A stretch of 64,000 nucleotides of DNA from Candidatus Palauibacter polyketidifaciens (GTDB taxonomy: Bacteria > Gemmatimonadota > Gemmatimonadetes > Palauibacterales > Palauibacteraceae): NCBI RefSeq assembly GCF_947581785.1, contig NZ_CANPVO010000021.1:1-64000 (forward strand), given 5' to 3'. The position numbers were made by a program, and so were the translations under genes. This document shows, piece by piece, positions 7,731 to 16,378 of the stretch (positions within the stretch are counted from its first letter, which is position 1; every line of letters starts with the position of its first letter). Under the pieces are notes generated by a model that saw nothing but the letters and a program-made list of their open reading frames with translations, did no database searches and was not told the DNA's origin.

Positions 7731-9566
7731 ATGAACCCGGGCCGGAGCGGCGAGGGCGCATCCTCGTACCGGCGGCTGCTCCGGTTCCTGCGTCCCTATC
7801 GGTGGACCTTTCTCGCGAGCCTGGCACTCGGCGTGCTCGCGGCCGGACTCGAGGCGTTCAGCCTCCTCCTTCTCATCCCGTTCCTCCGCTCGCTCTTCGG
7901 CATGGGGCCTCCCCTGCCGGGCGGCGGACGGAACGCGGCGGAGCGGTTCATCGACGGGATCGCGGGGGGGTGGCTCGGCCCGGAAGCCGGACTGGACGGG
8001 CTGCGGACCGTGTGCGTGCTGGTGCTGGCCGCGCTCCTCCTCAAGAACGTCTGCATCGTCGGGGGGCGGGCCCTCTCGATACGCACGCAGGAGTTTCTCG
8101 TCCGCGACGTGCGCAACGCCGTGCACGCGCACCTTCAGCACCTGCCGCTCGCCTTCTTCGAGCGTCGGAAGGTGGGGCAGTTGATCGCGCGCGTGATCAC
8201 GGACGCCGGGGAGGCGAAGCCCGTCGTGACGGATGCGCTCGCGCAGGCCGTGCGCCAGGTCGCGACCCTCGCGGCCTACGCGGCGGCCCTGTTCGCTCTC
8301 TCGTGGAGGCTGGCGCTGATCGCCGTCATCCTGGTGCCGCTCGTGTGGCTCGGTCTGCGGCCGCTGCTCGGACGGCTGCGCGAAAGGTTCCGCCGCACCT
8401 GGGATGACCACGGCGAACTCGTCGCGGCGCTGCAGGAATCGCTGGGCGCGGTGCGGCTCGTGAAGTCGAGGGTCGCCGAGGACTTCGAGAAGACACGCTT
8501 CCGCCGCCGTTCGGACGCGTTCAGCCGCAAGCGGATCTCCGCGGCGACGACCCGGCACCTCGCCTCGCCCTTCTCCGAGGTGCTCGCATCCGTCGTGGCG
8601 CTTGGCCTTGTCTGGATCGGAGCGTCGTTCGTGGGGGGCGGCGGGTCGATCGCTCCCGAGCAGTTCGTCGCCTTCGTGACCATCGCGCTGCGCGCCATCA
8701 CGCCGGTGAAGGCGTTCGCGCAGTATCCGGCCATCGCCGCGCAGGGACTGGCCGCGGCCGACCGTTTCTTCGAGATCCTCGACCAGGACCCGGAGCCGGC
8801 CGGAGGGTCGCGGATCGCAACGGGTCCCGAGCGGGAGATCCGCTACGAGGACGTCAGCTTCGCCTACGAGCCAGGCCGGGCGGCGCTGAGCGGCGTCGAC
8901 CTCGTCATCCCGCGCGGAACCGTCGTCGCCATCGTCGGGGCGTCGGGGAGCGGGAAGTCCACGCTGGTCGACATGCTGCCCCGGTTCGCGGACCCGCAGG
9001 CGGGACGGGTCACCATCGATGGGACGGACATCCGGGAGTGCTCGGTGGACTCCCTCCGCCGGCTCATCGGTCTCGTGGGGCAGGAGGCGGCCCTCTTCCA
9101 CGACACGGTGGCCGCGAACATCGCCTACGGGGAGGACGCGCCGGATCCGGCGGCGGTCGAGGCGGCGGCGCGGACGGCCGGGGCGCACGGCTTCATCACG
9201 GGGCTGCCCGACGGCTACGGCACCGTACTCGGCGATCGCGGCGTGCGTCTGTCGACGGGCCAGCGCCAGCGCATCGGGATCGCGCGGGCCCTCTTCCGCG
9301 ACCCCCCTATCCTCATCCTGGACGAAGCCACGTCGGCCGTGGATGCCGAGACGGAGACGGCGCTCAGGACGGCGGCGGAGGGCTTTCGCGGCCGCACGGT
9401 GATCGTGGTCGCCCACCGGCTCTCAACGGTGCGCGAGGCCGACCGGATCTTCGTCCTCGAGCGCGGGCGGCTTGTGGACGCCGGCCGCCACGACGCGCTC
9501 GTCTCCCGCGGCGGGCCGTACCGCCGGCTCTTCGGCCATCAGCTCGAGTGCGTCCCGCAACCGTGA
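7731..9566 (+). CDS. MsbA-like ABC exporter (fused permease-ATPase)
   Basis: A half-transporter of 611 residues with the layout of lipid A flippases and related exporters: six membrane helices in about the first 330 residues, then a nucleotide-binding domain. Visible ATPase motifs are Walker A GASGSGKST near 402, signature LSTGQ near 507, Walker B ILILDEATS near 526 and the H-loop VAHRLST near 560. It would work as a homodimer in the inner membrane. The neighbours (an acyltransferase overlapping its stop codon and a heptosyltransferase-type gene upstream) favour lipid A-core flipping. However, MsbA and drug exporters of this family cannot be separated by eye, so no symbol is assigned. The start ATG lies 4 nt after porX. 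Confidence 0.9.
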   Translation: MNPGRSGEGASSYRRLLRFLRPYRWTFLASLALGVLAAGLEAFSLLLLIPFLRSLFGMGPPLPGGGRNAAERFIDGIAGGWLGPEAGLDGLRTVCVLVLAALLLKNVCIVGGRALSIRTQEFLVRDVRNAVHAHLQHLPLAFFERRKVGQLIARVITDAGEAKPVVTDALAQAVRQVATLAAYAAALFALSWRLALIAVILVPLVWLGLRPLLGRLRERFRRTWDDHGELVAALQESLGAVRLVKSRVAEDFEKTRFRRRSDAFSRKRISAATTRHLASPFSEVLASVVALGLVWIGASFVGGGGSIAPEQFVAFVTIALRAITPVKAFAQYPAIAAQGLAAADRFFEILDQDPEPAGGSRIATGPEREIRYEDVSFAYEPGRAALSGVDLVIPRGTVVAIVGASGSGKSTLVDMLPRFADPQAGRVTIDGTDIRECSVDSLRRLIGLVGQEAALFHDTVAANIAYGEDAPDPAAVEAAARTAGAHGFITGLPDGYGTVLGDRGVRLSTGQRQRIGIARALFRDPPILILDEATSAVDAETETALRTAAEGFRGRTVIVVAHRLSTVREADRIFVLERGRLVDAGRHDALVSRGGPYRRLFGHQLECVPQP

Positions 9567-10489
9567 CGGACCGGACGGGCCGGCATGGACCGGGCGGCGG
9601 CAGACCGCTCGCGGACGCGCTCGTGGACGGCGGAGTCGCCGGCCTGCACCTTGGATTGCGCGCCGCGCCGGAACCGGTGGCGATTGCGGCCGGCCGGGCG
9701 CTCGGGACGCTGTGTCGCGACGTTCTCCGCGTGCGTCGCGGCGTCGTCGACTCCCAGCTCGCCGCGAGTTTCCCGGCCGCGACAGCGCATTGGGTGCGCG
9801 ACACGGCTCGCGCCTGCTACCGACACTTCGGTCGGGAGGCCGCAATCCTCATGGGCCATCCGTCCCGGATCGAGCGAGCGCTGTCTCGCGTCGACGACGA
9901 GGCCGGGCTGGGCCCGCGTCTGCGCACGGCGGTCGCGGAGCGGAGCGGCGCCGTGGTCGTCTCCGGGCACCTCGGAAACTGGGAGCTCGGCGGCGCTGCC
10001 GTGCGAGCGCTCGGAGTACGCGTGACGACGGTTGTGCAGCGGCAGCGAGGCGCCTCCGGCCGTCGGCTGGGCGAGCTGCGCGCGCGGCTGGGGCTGGAGG
10101 TGCTCGACCGCGGCGCGGCGGCGCGGCCCGCACTCGACGCGCTGCGTTCCGGCCGGATCCTCGCCCTCGTGGCCGATCAGCACACCCGCAGCGGCGGCGC
10201 CCCGATCGACTTCCTCGGCCGCCCCGCCCGGACGTCGCTCGCCCCGGCGCGTTTGTGTCTCGCGGCCGATGTCCCTCTCTTCTTCGCGGCCCTCGTTCGA
10301 GACCCATCGGGGTACAGGATCGTCCATGAAGAGATCGACGGCGGTCGAACGGGCGCCGGCGGCGATCCGATCGAGATCACGAGGGGGTGGGTTCGGGTGT
10401 TGGAGAGGGAGATCGAACAGCGACCGGAGCAGTACTTCTGGTTCCACCGGCGCTGGAAGCCGGTGGCGCAACTCGGAGAGAGCGCGTGA
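9563..10489 (+). CDS. Lipid A-type lauroyl/myristoyl acyltransferase (LpxL/HtrB family)
   Basis: Predicted membrane-bound acyltransferase that adds a secondary fatty acid to lipid A or a similar glycolipid. The protein has 308 residues, normal for the LpxL/LpxM family. The catalytic H-x4-E motif is visible as HLGNWE, with His136 and Glu141. A conserved DQHTRSGG segment and a FFHRRWK-like C-terminal motif (seen here as FWFHRRWKP) follow. The GTG start overlaps the stop of the ABC exporter as GTGA, so the two are translationally coupled. That coupling suggests acylation and export are made together. Confidence 0.9.
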   Translation: MTDRTGRHGPGGGRPLADALVDGGVAGLHLGLRAAPEPVAIAAGRALGTLCRDVLRVRRGVVDSQLAASFPAATAHWVRDTARACYRHFGREAAILMGHPSRIERALSRVDDEAGLGPRLRTAVAERSGAVVVSGHLGNWELGGAAVRALGVRVTTVVQRQRGASGRRLGELRARLGLEVLDRGAAARPALDALRSGRILALVADQHTRSGGAPIDFLGRPARTSLAPARLCLAADVPLFFAALVRDPSGYRIVHEEIDGGRTGAGGDPIEITRGWVRVLEREIEQRPEQYFWFHRRWKPVAQLGESA

Positions 10490-11235
10490 TTCACATCGGG
10501 ATTCCGGTTCACAACGAGCGCGAGACCATCGGTCCGCTGCTGTGGCGCATCCGCGAACTGCTCTACGGCGAGCGGCGGCAGTTTCACGTGCTCGTCTGCG
10601 ACGATGCCTCGGAGGACGGGACGGACGAGGCGCTCGAGCGGTATCCGCGGGTGCTCCCGCTGACCGTGCTCCGCAACGAGGAGCGGCGGGGCTACGCCGC
10701 GAGCCTCGACCGGCTGATCCGGGCGACGCTTCGCCGCTCGGACTATCCGCGCCGCGACGCTTTCGTCTCCATGCAGGGCGATTTCTCCGATCCGCCCGAG
10801 CGCTTGCCGGAGATGCTTCGCCGCTTCGAAGGCGGTGCCGATCTCGTCACGGTCGCGCGTGGTGATGCGGAACCCTTCGCCCGGCGTCTGACCCGGGCCG
10901 GCGGCCGGCTCTGCGCCCGTCCGCTGCTGTCGGCTCCAGCCGTGACGGACCCTTATGCTTCTCTTCGGTTATATAGGTTGTTCGCTCTGGAACGCGCTGT
11001 CGCCGCCGGCGATGGGCCGCTGCTGCCGTACGGAGGCTGGGCCGCCAACGCCGCGCTGCTCCTGCAGGTGTGGCCGTTCGTACGAAGATTCGAGGAGATT
11101 CCGCATGATCCGCACCCCCTTCGCCGATACCGCGACGCCCGCTTCCGGGCCGGCGAGCAACTCCGGCAGCTGTTCGCCGCCGGCCGGGACCGCGCCCTGC
11201 GCGAGATCGGCCGGCAGATCGCCGAGGCGGCCTGA
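10486..11235 (+). CDS. Glycosyltransferase family 2
   Basis: Predicted GT-A fold sugar transferase of 249 residues. The N-terminus carries the GT2 opening strand IGIPVHNE (residues 4-11), the nucleotide-binding DD pair at 39-40, and a QGDFSDPPE segment near residue 97 that resembles the metal-binding and glycan-binding loop of dolichol-phosphate-mannose-synthase-like GT2 enzymes. There are no membrane helices. The GTG start overlaps the acyltransferase stop (GTGA). Within this operon it probably decorates a lipid-linked sugar, but donor and acceptor are unknown. Confidence 0.85.
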   Translation: MIHIGIPVHNERETIGPLLWRIRELLYGERRQFHVLVCDDASEDGTDEALERYPRVLPLTVLRNEERRGYAASLDRLIRATLRRSDYPRRDAFVSMQGDFSDPPERLPEMLRRFEGGADLVTVARGDAEPFARRLTRAGGRLCARPLLSAPAVTDPYASLRLYRLFALERAVAAGDGPLLPYGGWAANAALLLQVWPFVRRFEEIPHDPHPLRRYRDARFRAGEQLRQLFAAGRDRALREIGRQIAEAA

Positions 11236-11236
11236 C

Positions 11237-12076
11237 ATGCGGAGACGAAAGCTGCGCCGCGGTGCCGTAGCGTGTCTCGCGCTCCTCGCCCCGTCGCTTT
11301 CGGGTGCACCCGACCTCGCGGGGCAGAGCAACCCGGGCGACGTGGCCGATGACCTCTTCTCCGAGAGCTGGCCGTTCGAGATCGGGGAGACCTCCGAGTA
11401 CGCCGTGCTGTTCGGGCCCGTGAACTTCGGGCGCATGCACCTCCGCGTCGAAGCCCAGGATACGATCCGCGGCACGCCGGCGTACCGGCTCTCGATGGAG
11501 ATGAAGGGGAGCATTCCTTTCTACAGGATGGACGACCGCACGGTGAGCTGGCTCGCCCCCGATCCCTACCGGTCGCTTCGCTTCGAAGAGAACCTCCGGC
11601 AGGGAGGGTATCGCAGACAGCGCCGCTGGGAGCTGGATCACGAGGCCCTCGCCGCCACGAGGCAGGACTGGAACGAGGAGGCCGAGGCCTATCTTCCGCA
11701 CCGCCGGCAGCGGGATCTTCCCATGCCCCCGGGCGCGCTCGACGAGATCTCCTATCTCTACCTGATCCGGACCCTCCCGCTGGAGATCGGCCGGACCTAC
11801 GAGTTCGACCGTTACTTCGAGGAGGACGGCAATCCCGTCGTCGTCGAGGTCCTGCGCCGCGAGCGCGTGCGTGTGCCGGCGGGGACGTTCAACACGATCG
11901 TCCTGCGTCCGACCATTCAGACCGACGGCCTGTTCGGAGAGGAAGGACGGGCCGAGGTCTTCATCTCGGACGATGACCGTCGCCTCATCGTGCAGATCAG
12001 GAGCCGCATGAAGATCGGTGGAGTGGACATGTACCTTCGCGACTTCGAGCGGAACGAAGCGGAGACCGATCGCTGA
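11237..12076 (+). CDS. Secreted DUF3108-type protein
   Basis: A 279-residue exported protein whose body resembles the DUF3108 family. It has an arginine-rich N-terminus and a hydrophobic stretch ending in a GAPDLAGQ-like cleavage region near residue 30. The family motif pattern is visible: SEYAVLFGPVNFGRM near residue 53, then alternating beta strands, and the late PAGTFNTIVLRP segment typical of these proteins. DUF3108 proteins are periplasmic beta-sandwich proteins of unknown function, often near LPS or cell-envelope genes. Here the gene is the last of the six-gene envelope run, one base after the GT2 stop and before a terminator hairpin. Confidence 0.8.
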   Translation: MRRRKLRRGAVACLALLAPSLSGAPDLAGQSNPGDVADDLFSESWPFEIGETSEYAVLFGPVNFGRMHLRVEAQDTIRGTPAYRLSMEMKGSIPFYRMDDRTVSWLAPDPYRSLRFEENLRQGGYRRQRRWELDHEALAATRQDWNEEAEAYLPHRRQRDLPMPPGALDEISYLYLIRTLPLEIGRTYEFDRYFEEDGNPVVVEVLRRERVRVPAGTFNTIVLRPTIQTDGLFGEEGRAEVFISDDDRRLIVQIRSRMKIGGVDMYLRDFERNEAETDR

Positions 12077-12104
12077 CGTTCGAAACGTTTCCGGTCGAGC
12101 GACC

Positions 12105-12131
12105 GCCGCGACAGTGCGGCACTCCCTTTTT
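12105..12131 (+). terminator. Hairpin with T-tract ending the envelope operon
   Basis: A 5-bp stem GCCGC/GCGGC (12105-12109 and 12116-12120) with a 6-nt loop is followed after 6 nt by TTTTT (12127-12131). A second small palindrome, CGGTCG-AG-CGACCG, lies just upstream. The stem is short, so this is a moderate intrinsic terminator candidate. Confidence 0.4.
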
Positions 12132-12194
12132 GCCCTGGTGCATCCTAAGTTGGTCTCGACACCCGTAAAGCGACGACGACCAGCAGGAGGTGCC

Positions 12195-12461
12195 TTGAGC
12201 AAAGGAAATCATGTGCCGAATTCAAGTGACAGGGCCCGCGACGAGTTGTTCAGCCACATCCGCCGCTGTGGTGTGCTCGACGCGGAAGAAGAGCAGCGGC
12301 AAGAGTGGTTCGACGATACGATTCAGTACCTCGGAGAGCGGTATCCGGAGCTGACGCCGGCCGAGTTGTCTGTGCTGCGCACCATCGGCGAGCGGTACTG
12401 TGCCCCGGCGATCCCGCACGGGGGCGCGGCTCGGCAGTCAGAGCAGGAAGCCCCGGTTTAG
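12195..12461 (+). CDS. Small hypothetical protein
   Basis: An 88-residue soluble protein that I do not recognise. It is highly charged and helical in the middle (a run of Asp, Glu, Arg and Gln around residues 14-45, including a WFDDTIQYL stretch). The tail is rich in Ala and Gly. No signal peptide or cysteine pair is present. The start is set by a strong AGGAGG (12185-12190) 4 nt before TTG at 12195; a GTG further in is less well placed. The frame is open upstream of the TTG, but that part overlaps the terminator region and reads as non-coding. Confidence 0.6.
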   Translation: MSKGNHVPNSSDRARDELFSHIRRCGVLDAEEEQRQEWFDDTIQYLGERYPELTPAELSVLRTIGERYCAPAIPHGGAARQSEQEAPV

Positions 12462-12564
12462 CCCGATCCAGGACCACCGGCGAGGTAACGAGGTAACGTA
12501 GCCTGAACGAACCCCCGCCCCCGGACAGACCGGGAGCCACACCATCTACTGGTCGGACCGCTGA

Positions 12565-13923
12565 ATGGACCTCGGACTCGCTCTGAGGCTCGGCGCGGTC
12601 CTCGCGCTCGTAGCGGCGAACGCCTTCTTCGTTGCGGCGGAGTTTGCGCTCGTCAGCGCGCGCCGCACCCGCATCGACGAACTGGCCGATGCCGGCGACC
12701 GTCTCGCCCGCGTCGTCCGCCGGGCGCAGGACAATCTCGACCGCGCCATCTCCGGTACACAGCTCGGGATCACGCTCGCGTCGCTCGGCCTTGGCTGGAT
12801 CGGCGAGCCGGCGCTCGCGCGCTCCATCGAGCCTCTCTTCGGCGCGCTGGGCTTCGCCGCGGGGCCGGTGGCTCTCCACACGACGGCCCTCGTCGTCGCC
12901 TTCATCCTCATCACCTACCTCCACATCGTACTCGGCGAACTCGCGCCGAAGACGGTCGCGCTCCTGCGCCCGGAGACGGTAAGTCGCTATCTCGCCGGCC
13001 CTCTCCTCGCCTTCAACCGCGTCGCGACGCCGGCGATCTGGCTGCTCGATGGCTCGGCCCGGCTGTTCCTGCGGATGATCCGCGCCCCCGTGGGTGACAC
13101 GCACGGCGTCGAACATGCCCACAGCCCGGACGAGATCGAAGTGCTCGTGCGGCAGAGTCTGCGCGAAGGAATGGTGGAGAAGGACGAACAGGCGATGATC
13201 GAAGGCGTGTTCGATCTCACGCATACCGTCGTCCGGGAGGTGATGACGCCGCGGCCGGACATCGTCGCCGTCGGGGCCGGGGATCCGGCCAAGGTCATCC
13301 TGGAGGTCGCGGCGGAGTCGGGACATTCGCGTCTCCCCGTCACCGACGAATCGCTGGACGACATCGTCGGCATCATCGTCGTGAAGGACCTGCTCGCGGA
13401 AGTCCTCGCGGAGCGTCCGACGGGACTCGTCGCGCGGGACGTGATGCGCGAGGCCCTCTTCGTCCCCGAGTCGAAGGCGGTCGACGACCTGCTGGCGGAA
13501 ATGCGGGCCCGGAAGACGCACATGGCCGTCGTCGTCGACGAGTTCGGCGGCACGGACGGCATCGCCACGCTGGAGGACCTGCTCGAGGAGATCGTCGGCG
13601 AAATCTACGACGAGCACGACGAAGCGGAGGCGGGGCTGGAGGTCGGACCCGATGGGTCGGTCGGACTCGATGGCGGGGTCTCGTTCGCGGATCTGCTCGC
13701 GGGCCTGGAACTCGATGATCTCGACGAGGACGAGGAATACGACACCGTGGCCGGCTACGTGATCGGCACGCTGGGCCGAATCCCGGAGCCGGGCGACCGG
13801 GTTCCGCTGGGAAATGCGCGGCTGGAGGTCGCGGAACTCGTCGAACGGCGAATCACGCGGCTCACCCTGCACGGCGTGGACGAGAAGACGGTGGCGCGAC
13901 TGTACGAAGCCCTCGAATCGTGA
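12565..13923 (+). CDS. CNNM/CorC-family membrane protein with CBS pair
   Basis: A 452-residue protein of the hemolysin C/CorC/CNNM family, linked to magnesium and cobalt efflux or ion homeostasis. Seen in order: a CNNM membrane domain in the first 170 residues with three to four hydrophobic helices, a VFDLTHTVVREVMTPR-type segment that begins the CBS domains near residue 217, two CBS domains to about 335 containing the typical VVVDEFGGTDGIATLEDLLEE stretch, and a C-terminal CorC_HlyC domain (about 365-450) that normally binds adenine nucleotides. All parts are present. The gene stands alone between unrelated genes. Confidence 0.92.
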   Translation: MDLGLALRLGAVLALVAANAFFVAAEFALVSARRTRIDELADAGDRLARVVRRAQDNLDRAISGTQLGITLASLGLGWIGEPALARSIEPLFGALGFAAGPVALHTTALVVAFILITYLHIVLGELAPKTVALLRPETVSRYLAGPLLAFNRVATPAIWLLDGSARLFLRMIRAPVGDTHGVEHAHSPDEIEVLVRQSLREGMVEKDEQAMIEGVFDLTHTVVREVMTPRPDIVAVGAGDPAKVILEVAAESGHSRLPVTDESLDDIVGIIVVKDLLAEVLAERPTGLVARDVMREALFVPESKAVDDLLAEMRARKTHMAVVVDEFGGTDGIATLEDLLEEIVGEIYDEHDEAEAGLEVGPDGSVGLDGGVSFADLLAGLELDDLDEDEEYDTVAGYVIGTLGRIPEPGDRVPLGNARLEVAELVERRITRLTLHGVDEKTVARLYEALES

Positions 13924-14050
13924 ATGCAGCCGCGCCCGAACTTGCTGGCACGGGCATCGCGTCCGAAATTGGAAGCGCGTCCTTCAACGAAAGGCTCCGC
14001 TCTGGCTCGCCGAACACGGTCGGAAGGGTTCCTGACTTGAGGTTCCGGCT

Positions 14051-15148
14051 TTGAACCTCTCCGACTCCTGGAACTACGAGCAGTTCGACGCCGAAGCGCA
14101 ACGGCTGTACGAAGCCGGCGACTTCGATCAGGCGCTTGGCCTCCTGAAGGAGGCCCTCACCCGTTATCCCGACTCGGTCGAACTCCTCGTCTCACTCGGA
14201 TACACGCGTCTCGCCAGAGAGGAATATGCCTGGGCCCGCGCGGCCTTCGACGGCGTCCTCGGGATGGATCCGGAACACGAGGAAGCGCTGGCCGGCCTGG
14301 GAGACGTCCTGCTGAAGCTGGGGGAACGCGCGGCGGCCTTCCAGATCTTTGAAGGCCTCATCGCGCTGGGGTACGATCGGGACGTGGAACTCATGCTCTG
14401 CGTGGGCCGCAGCCTGCTGCGCGAGGGTCTCCTGCGCCGGGCGGAGCGATTCTTCCGGCTTGCCCTCGCCGCCGATCGTGAGAGCCCGGACGCCGCGCTG
14501 GACCTCGCCTTCACCTTCTACCGTGACGGCGACACCGAGGGGGCGCTGTTCTGGAGCCGCGAGGCGGTGCGCCTGGATCCCCGTTTCGCGGAGGCCCGCG
14601 CGCTCTACGGCAACGTCCTCTACGAACGCGGCGATTTTCAGGGGGCGCTCGCGCAGCTGGCGACGATCCCGGTGACGGACCTGGCGGACCCGATCGTCGC
14701 GTGGCGGGTCGTCGACCTCAAGCGGCGACTCGAAGACCTGCCATCGGACGCCGAGGAGCTGCGGCCCTACCTGCTGGCGCTGGAGGAACTGGCGCCGGAA
14801 CCGAGTCCGGAGGAACGCCTGCTGGCCGAGGTCGAAGCCCGGGCGAACGGGTTGACGGCCGGACCGGGCACAGGCCAGCTCGATCTCTTCGGCCGCCCCC
14901 CCGACGCATCGGCGGTGGAGGTACACCGCGTGCGGGCCCCGAACGGGGTGGTGTACGAAGGAGACTGGGATGGGATCGTGCGGGCCATGCGCAACGGGTC
15001 CGAGGAGCCCGGCGTCTCGCTGGCGGACTTCATGCGCAACGAGGCGATGCGGCTCCAGGCGCTGACCGGCATCGCCGTGTCCTGGCAGACCGCGCGCGCC
15101 TTCCTCGAGGACTCGGCACGGGTCGGCGCGCTCGAGATCGAACGTTAG
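14051..15148 (+). CDS. TPR-repeat protein
   Basis: A 365-residue protein whose first 230 residues are tetratricopeptide repeats with a regular 34-residue spacing, seen as A-x3-Y-x3-D-F-x2-A and similar. These build a protein-binding superhelix. There is no signal peptide, so it is probably cytoplasmic. The C-terminal 100 residues are not TPR: they begin at a GTGQLDLFG stretch and include a VVYEGDWDGIVRAMRNGSEE segment that looks like a small folded domain. The start is a TTG preceded by a weak GAGG; other starts are not better. The partner is unknown. Confidence 0.8.
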   Translation: MNLSDSWNYEQFDAEAQRLYEAGDFDQALGLLKEALTRYPDSVELLVSLGYTRLAREEYAWARAAFDGVLGMDPEHEEALAGLGDVLLKLGERAAAFQIFEGLIALGYDRDVELMLCVGRSLLREGLLRRAERFFRLALAADRESPDAALDLAFTFYRDGDTEGALFWSREAVRLDPRFAEARALYGNVLYERGDFQGALAQLATIPVTDLADPIVAWRVVDLKRRLEDLPSDAEELRPYLLALEELAPEPSPEERLLAEVEARANGLTAGPGTGQLDLFGRPPDASAVEVHRVRAPNGVVYEGDWDGIVRAMRNGSEEPGVSLADFMRNEAMRLQALTGIAVSWQTARAFLEDSARVGALEIER

Positions 15149-15168
15149 TCGCCGGGCGCCGGGCTGAC

Positions 15169-16242
15169 GTGAAAGCTTCGCTGCGCATCGCCGTCATCGG
15201 CGGCGACGGGATCGGACCCGAAGTCACCCGCGAAGCGTGTCGCGTGCTTCGGGCGGCGGCCGCGAAGGGTCTCTCCGACCTCGAACTCACACACTTTCCG
15301 CACGGCGCGGATCACTACCTCGCCACCGGAGAGACGCTGTCGGAGCAGACCTTCGAGTCTCTGAGGGATGACTTCGATGCGATTCTCTTCGGCGCCGTGG
15401 GAGATCCGCGCGTGCCCGATGGACGTCACGCGCGCGACCTCCTCCTCGGACTGCGGGTGCGGCTGGACCTCTTCCTCAATCGCCGGCCGCTCCGGCTGCG
15501 CGCCCCGGAGTTGTCGCCGCTGAGGTCCGCGGACTCGGCGCCCATCGACTTCGAGATCTTCCGGGAAAACACGGAAGGCCTATACGTGGGCATCGGCCGG
15601 GTCGAACATGAGGGCACGCCCGATGAAGTCGCGGTGTCCGAGTCGGTCGCGAGCCGGTTCGGGGTCGAGCGCATCGTGCGGCGTGCGTTCGGGCACGCCG
15701 CTCCCCGGGGACTGCGCGTCACGCTCGCGGACAAGGCGAACGCGGTGCCGCACATGTTCGGCCTCTGGCGCCGCGTGTTCGCGGAGGTCGCCGCCGGATA
15801 CCCGGGGGTGGAGTCGGAGATGCGCTACGTGGACGCGCTCGCGATGGAGATGATCCGGGTGCCGGAACGGTTCGGCGTCATCGTCACGTCGAACCTGCTC
15901 GGCGACATTCTCTCCGACCTGGGTGCCGAGATCGTCGGCGGGCCGGGGCTCGCGCCCTCCGCCAACGTGAACCCGGGCGCGCATGGACTGTATGAACCCG
16001 TGCACGGCAGCGCGCCGGACATCGTCGGGACGGGACGGGCGAATCCGATGGCCGCGGTGCTCAGCGCCGCGCTCCTCCTGCGGGATCACGGGGCGGTCGA
16101 TGCGGCCGACGCGGTCGAGGCGGCCGTGGATGCGGCGCTGGCTTCCGGCGTGCGGACCCCGGACCTCGGAGGAAGCGCGACGACGTCGCAGGTCGGAAAC
16201 TGGCTCGCGAAGCGGGTGGGCGGGGCTGATACGCCAGCGTAG
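15169..16242 (+). CDS. Isocitrate/isopropylmalate dehydrogenase family enzyme
   Basis: A metal-dependent beta-decarboxylating dehydrogenase of 357 residues. The N-terminal IAVIGGDGIGPEV motif, the substrate-binding R132-ENTEGLY segment, and the metal-binding D246/D250 in NLLGDILSDLGAE are all present, as is the GSAPDI motif near the C-terminus. Leucine-pathway LeuB proteins generally carry RELTGG at the 132 position, while isocitrate, homoisocitrate and tartrate/malate enzymes carry RENTE or a close variant. The gene is therefore named at family level. It has no leuC, leuD or leuA neighbour. The GTG at 15169 is 20 nt after the TPR gene. The NAD or NADP preference cannot be read with confidence. 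Confidence 0.88.
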   Translation: MKASLRIAVIGGDGIGPEVTREACRVLRAAAAKGLSDLELTHFPHGADHYLATGETLSEQTFESLRDDFDAILFGAVGDPRVPDGRHARDLLLGLRVRLDLFLNRRPLRLRAPELSPLRSADSAPIDFEIFRENTEGLYVGIGRVEHEGTPDEVAVSESVASRFGVERIVRRAFGHAAPRGLRVTLADKANAVPHMFGLWRRVFAEVAAGYPGVESEMRYVDALAMEMIRVPERFGVIVTSNLLGDILSDLGAEIVGGPGLAPSANVNPGAHGLYEPVHGSAPDIVGTGRANPMAAVLSAALLLRDHGAVDAADAVEAAVDAALASGVRTPDLGGSATTSQVGNWLAKRVGGADTPA

Positions 16243-16378
16243 TGCTACGTTCCATGCGCGGACCGGTCATCGGCCCCGCGCGGCCAACGGGCGGTGTCGG
16301 CGGAGCCGCATTCATGGCATTCATACATGACACGGATCCGGTCGGACGACCGGAAAGAGATGGAAGGACACTGCGAAG

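Noticed and set aside
5080-12076. Type IX secretion locus around PorX
   Set aside because: No Por, Gld or Spr secretion component is visible in the window; only the regulator family is shared.
12481-12498. Tandem 8-mer CGAGGTAA repeated twice
   Set aside because: Two short copies in a 100-nt spacer can arise by chance, with no symmetry or neighbouring site to suggest an operator.
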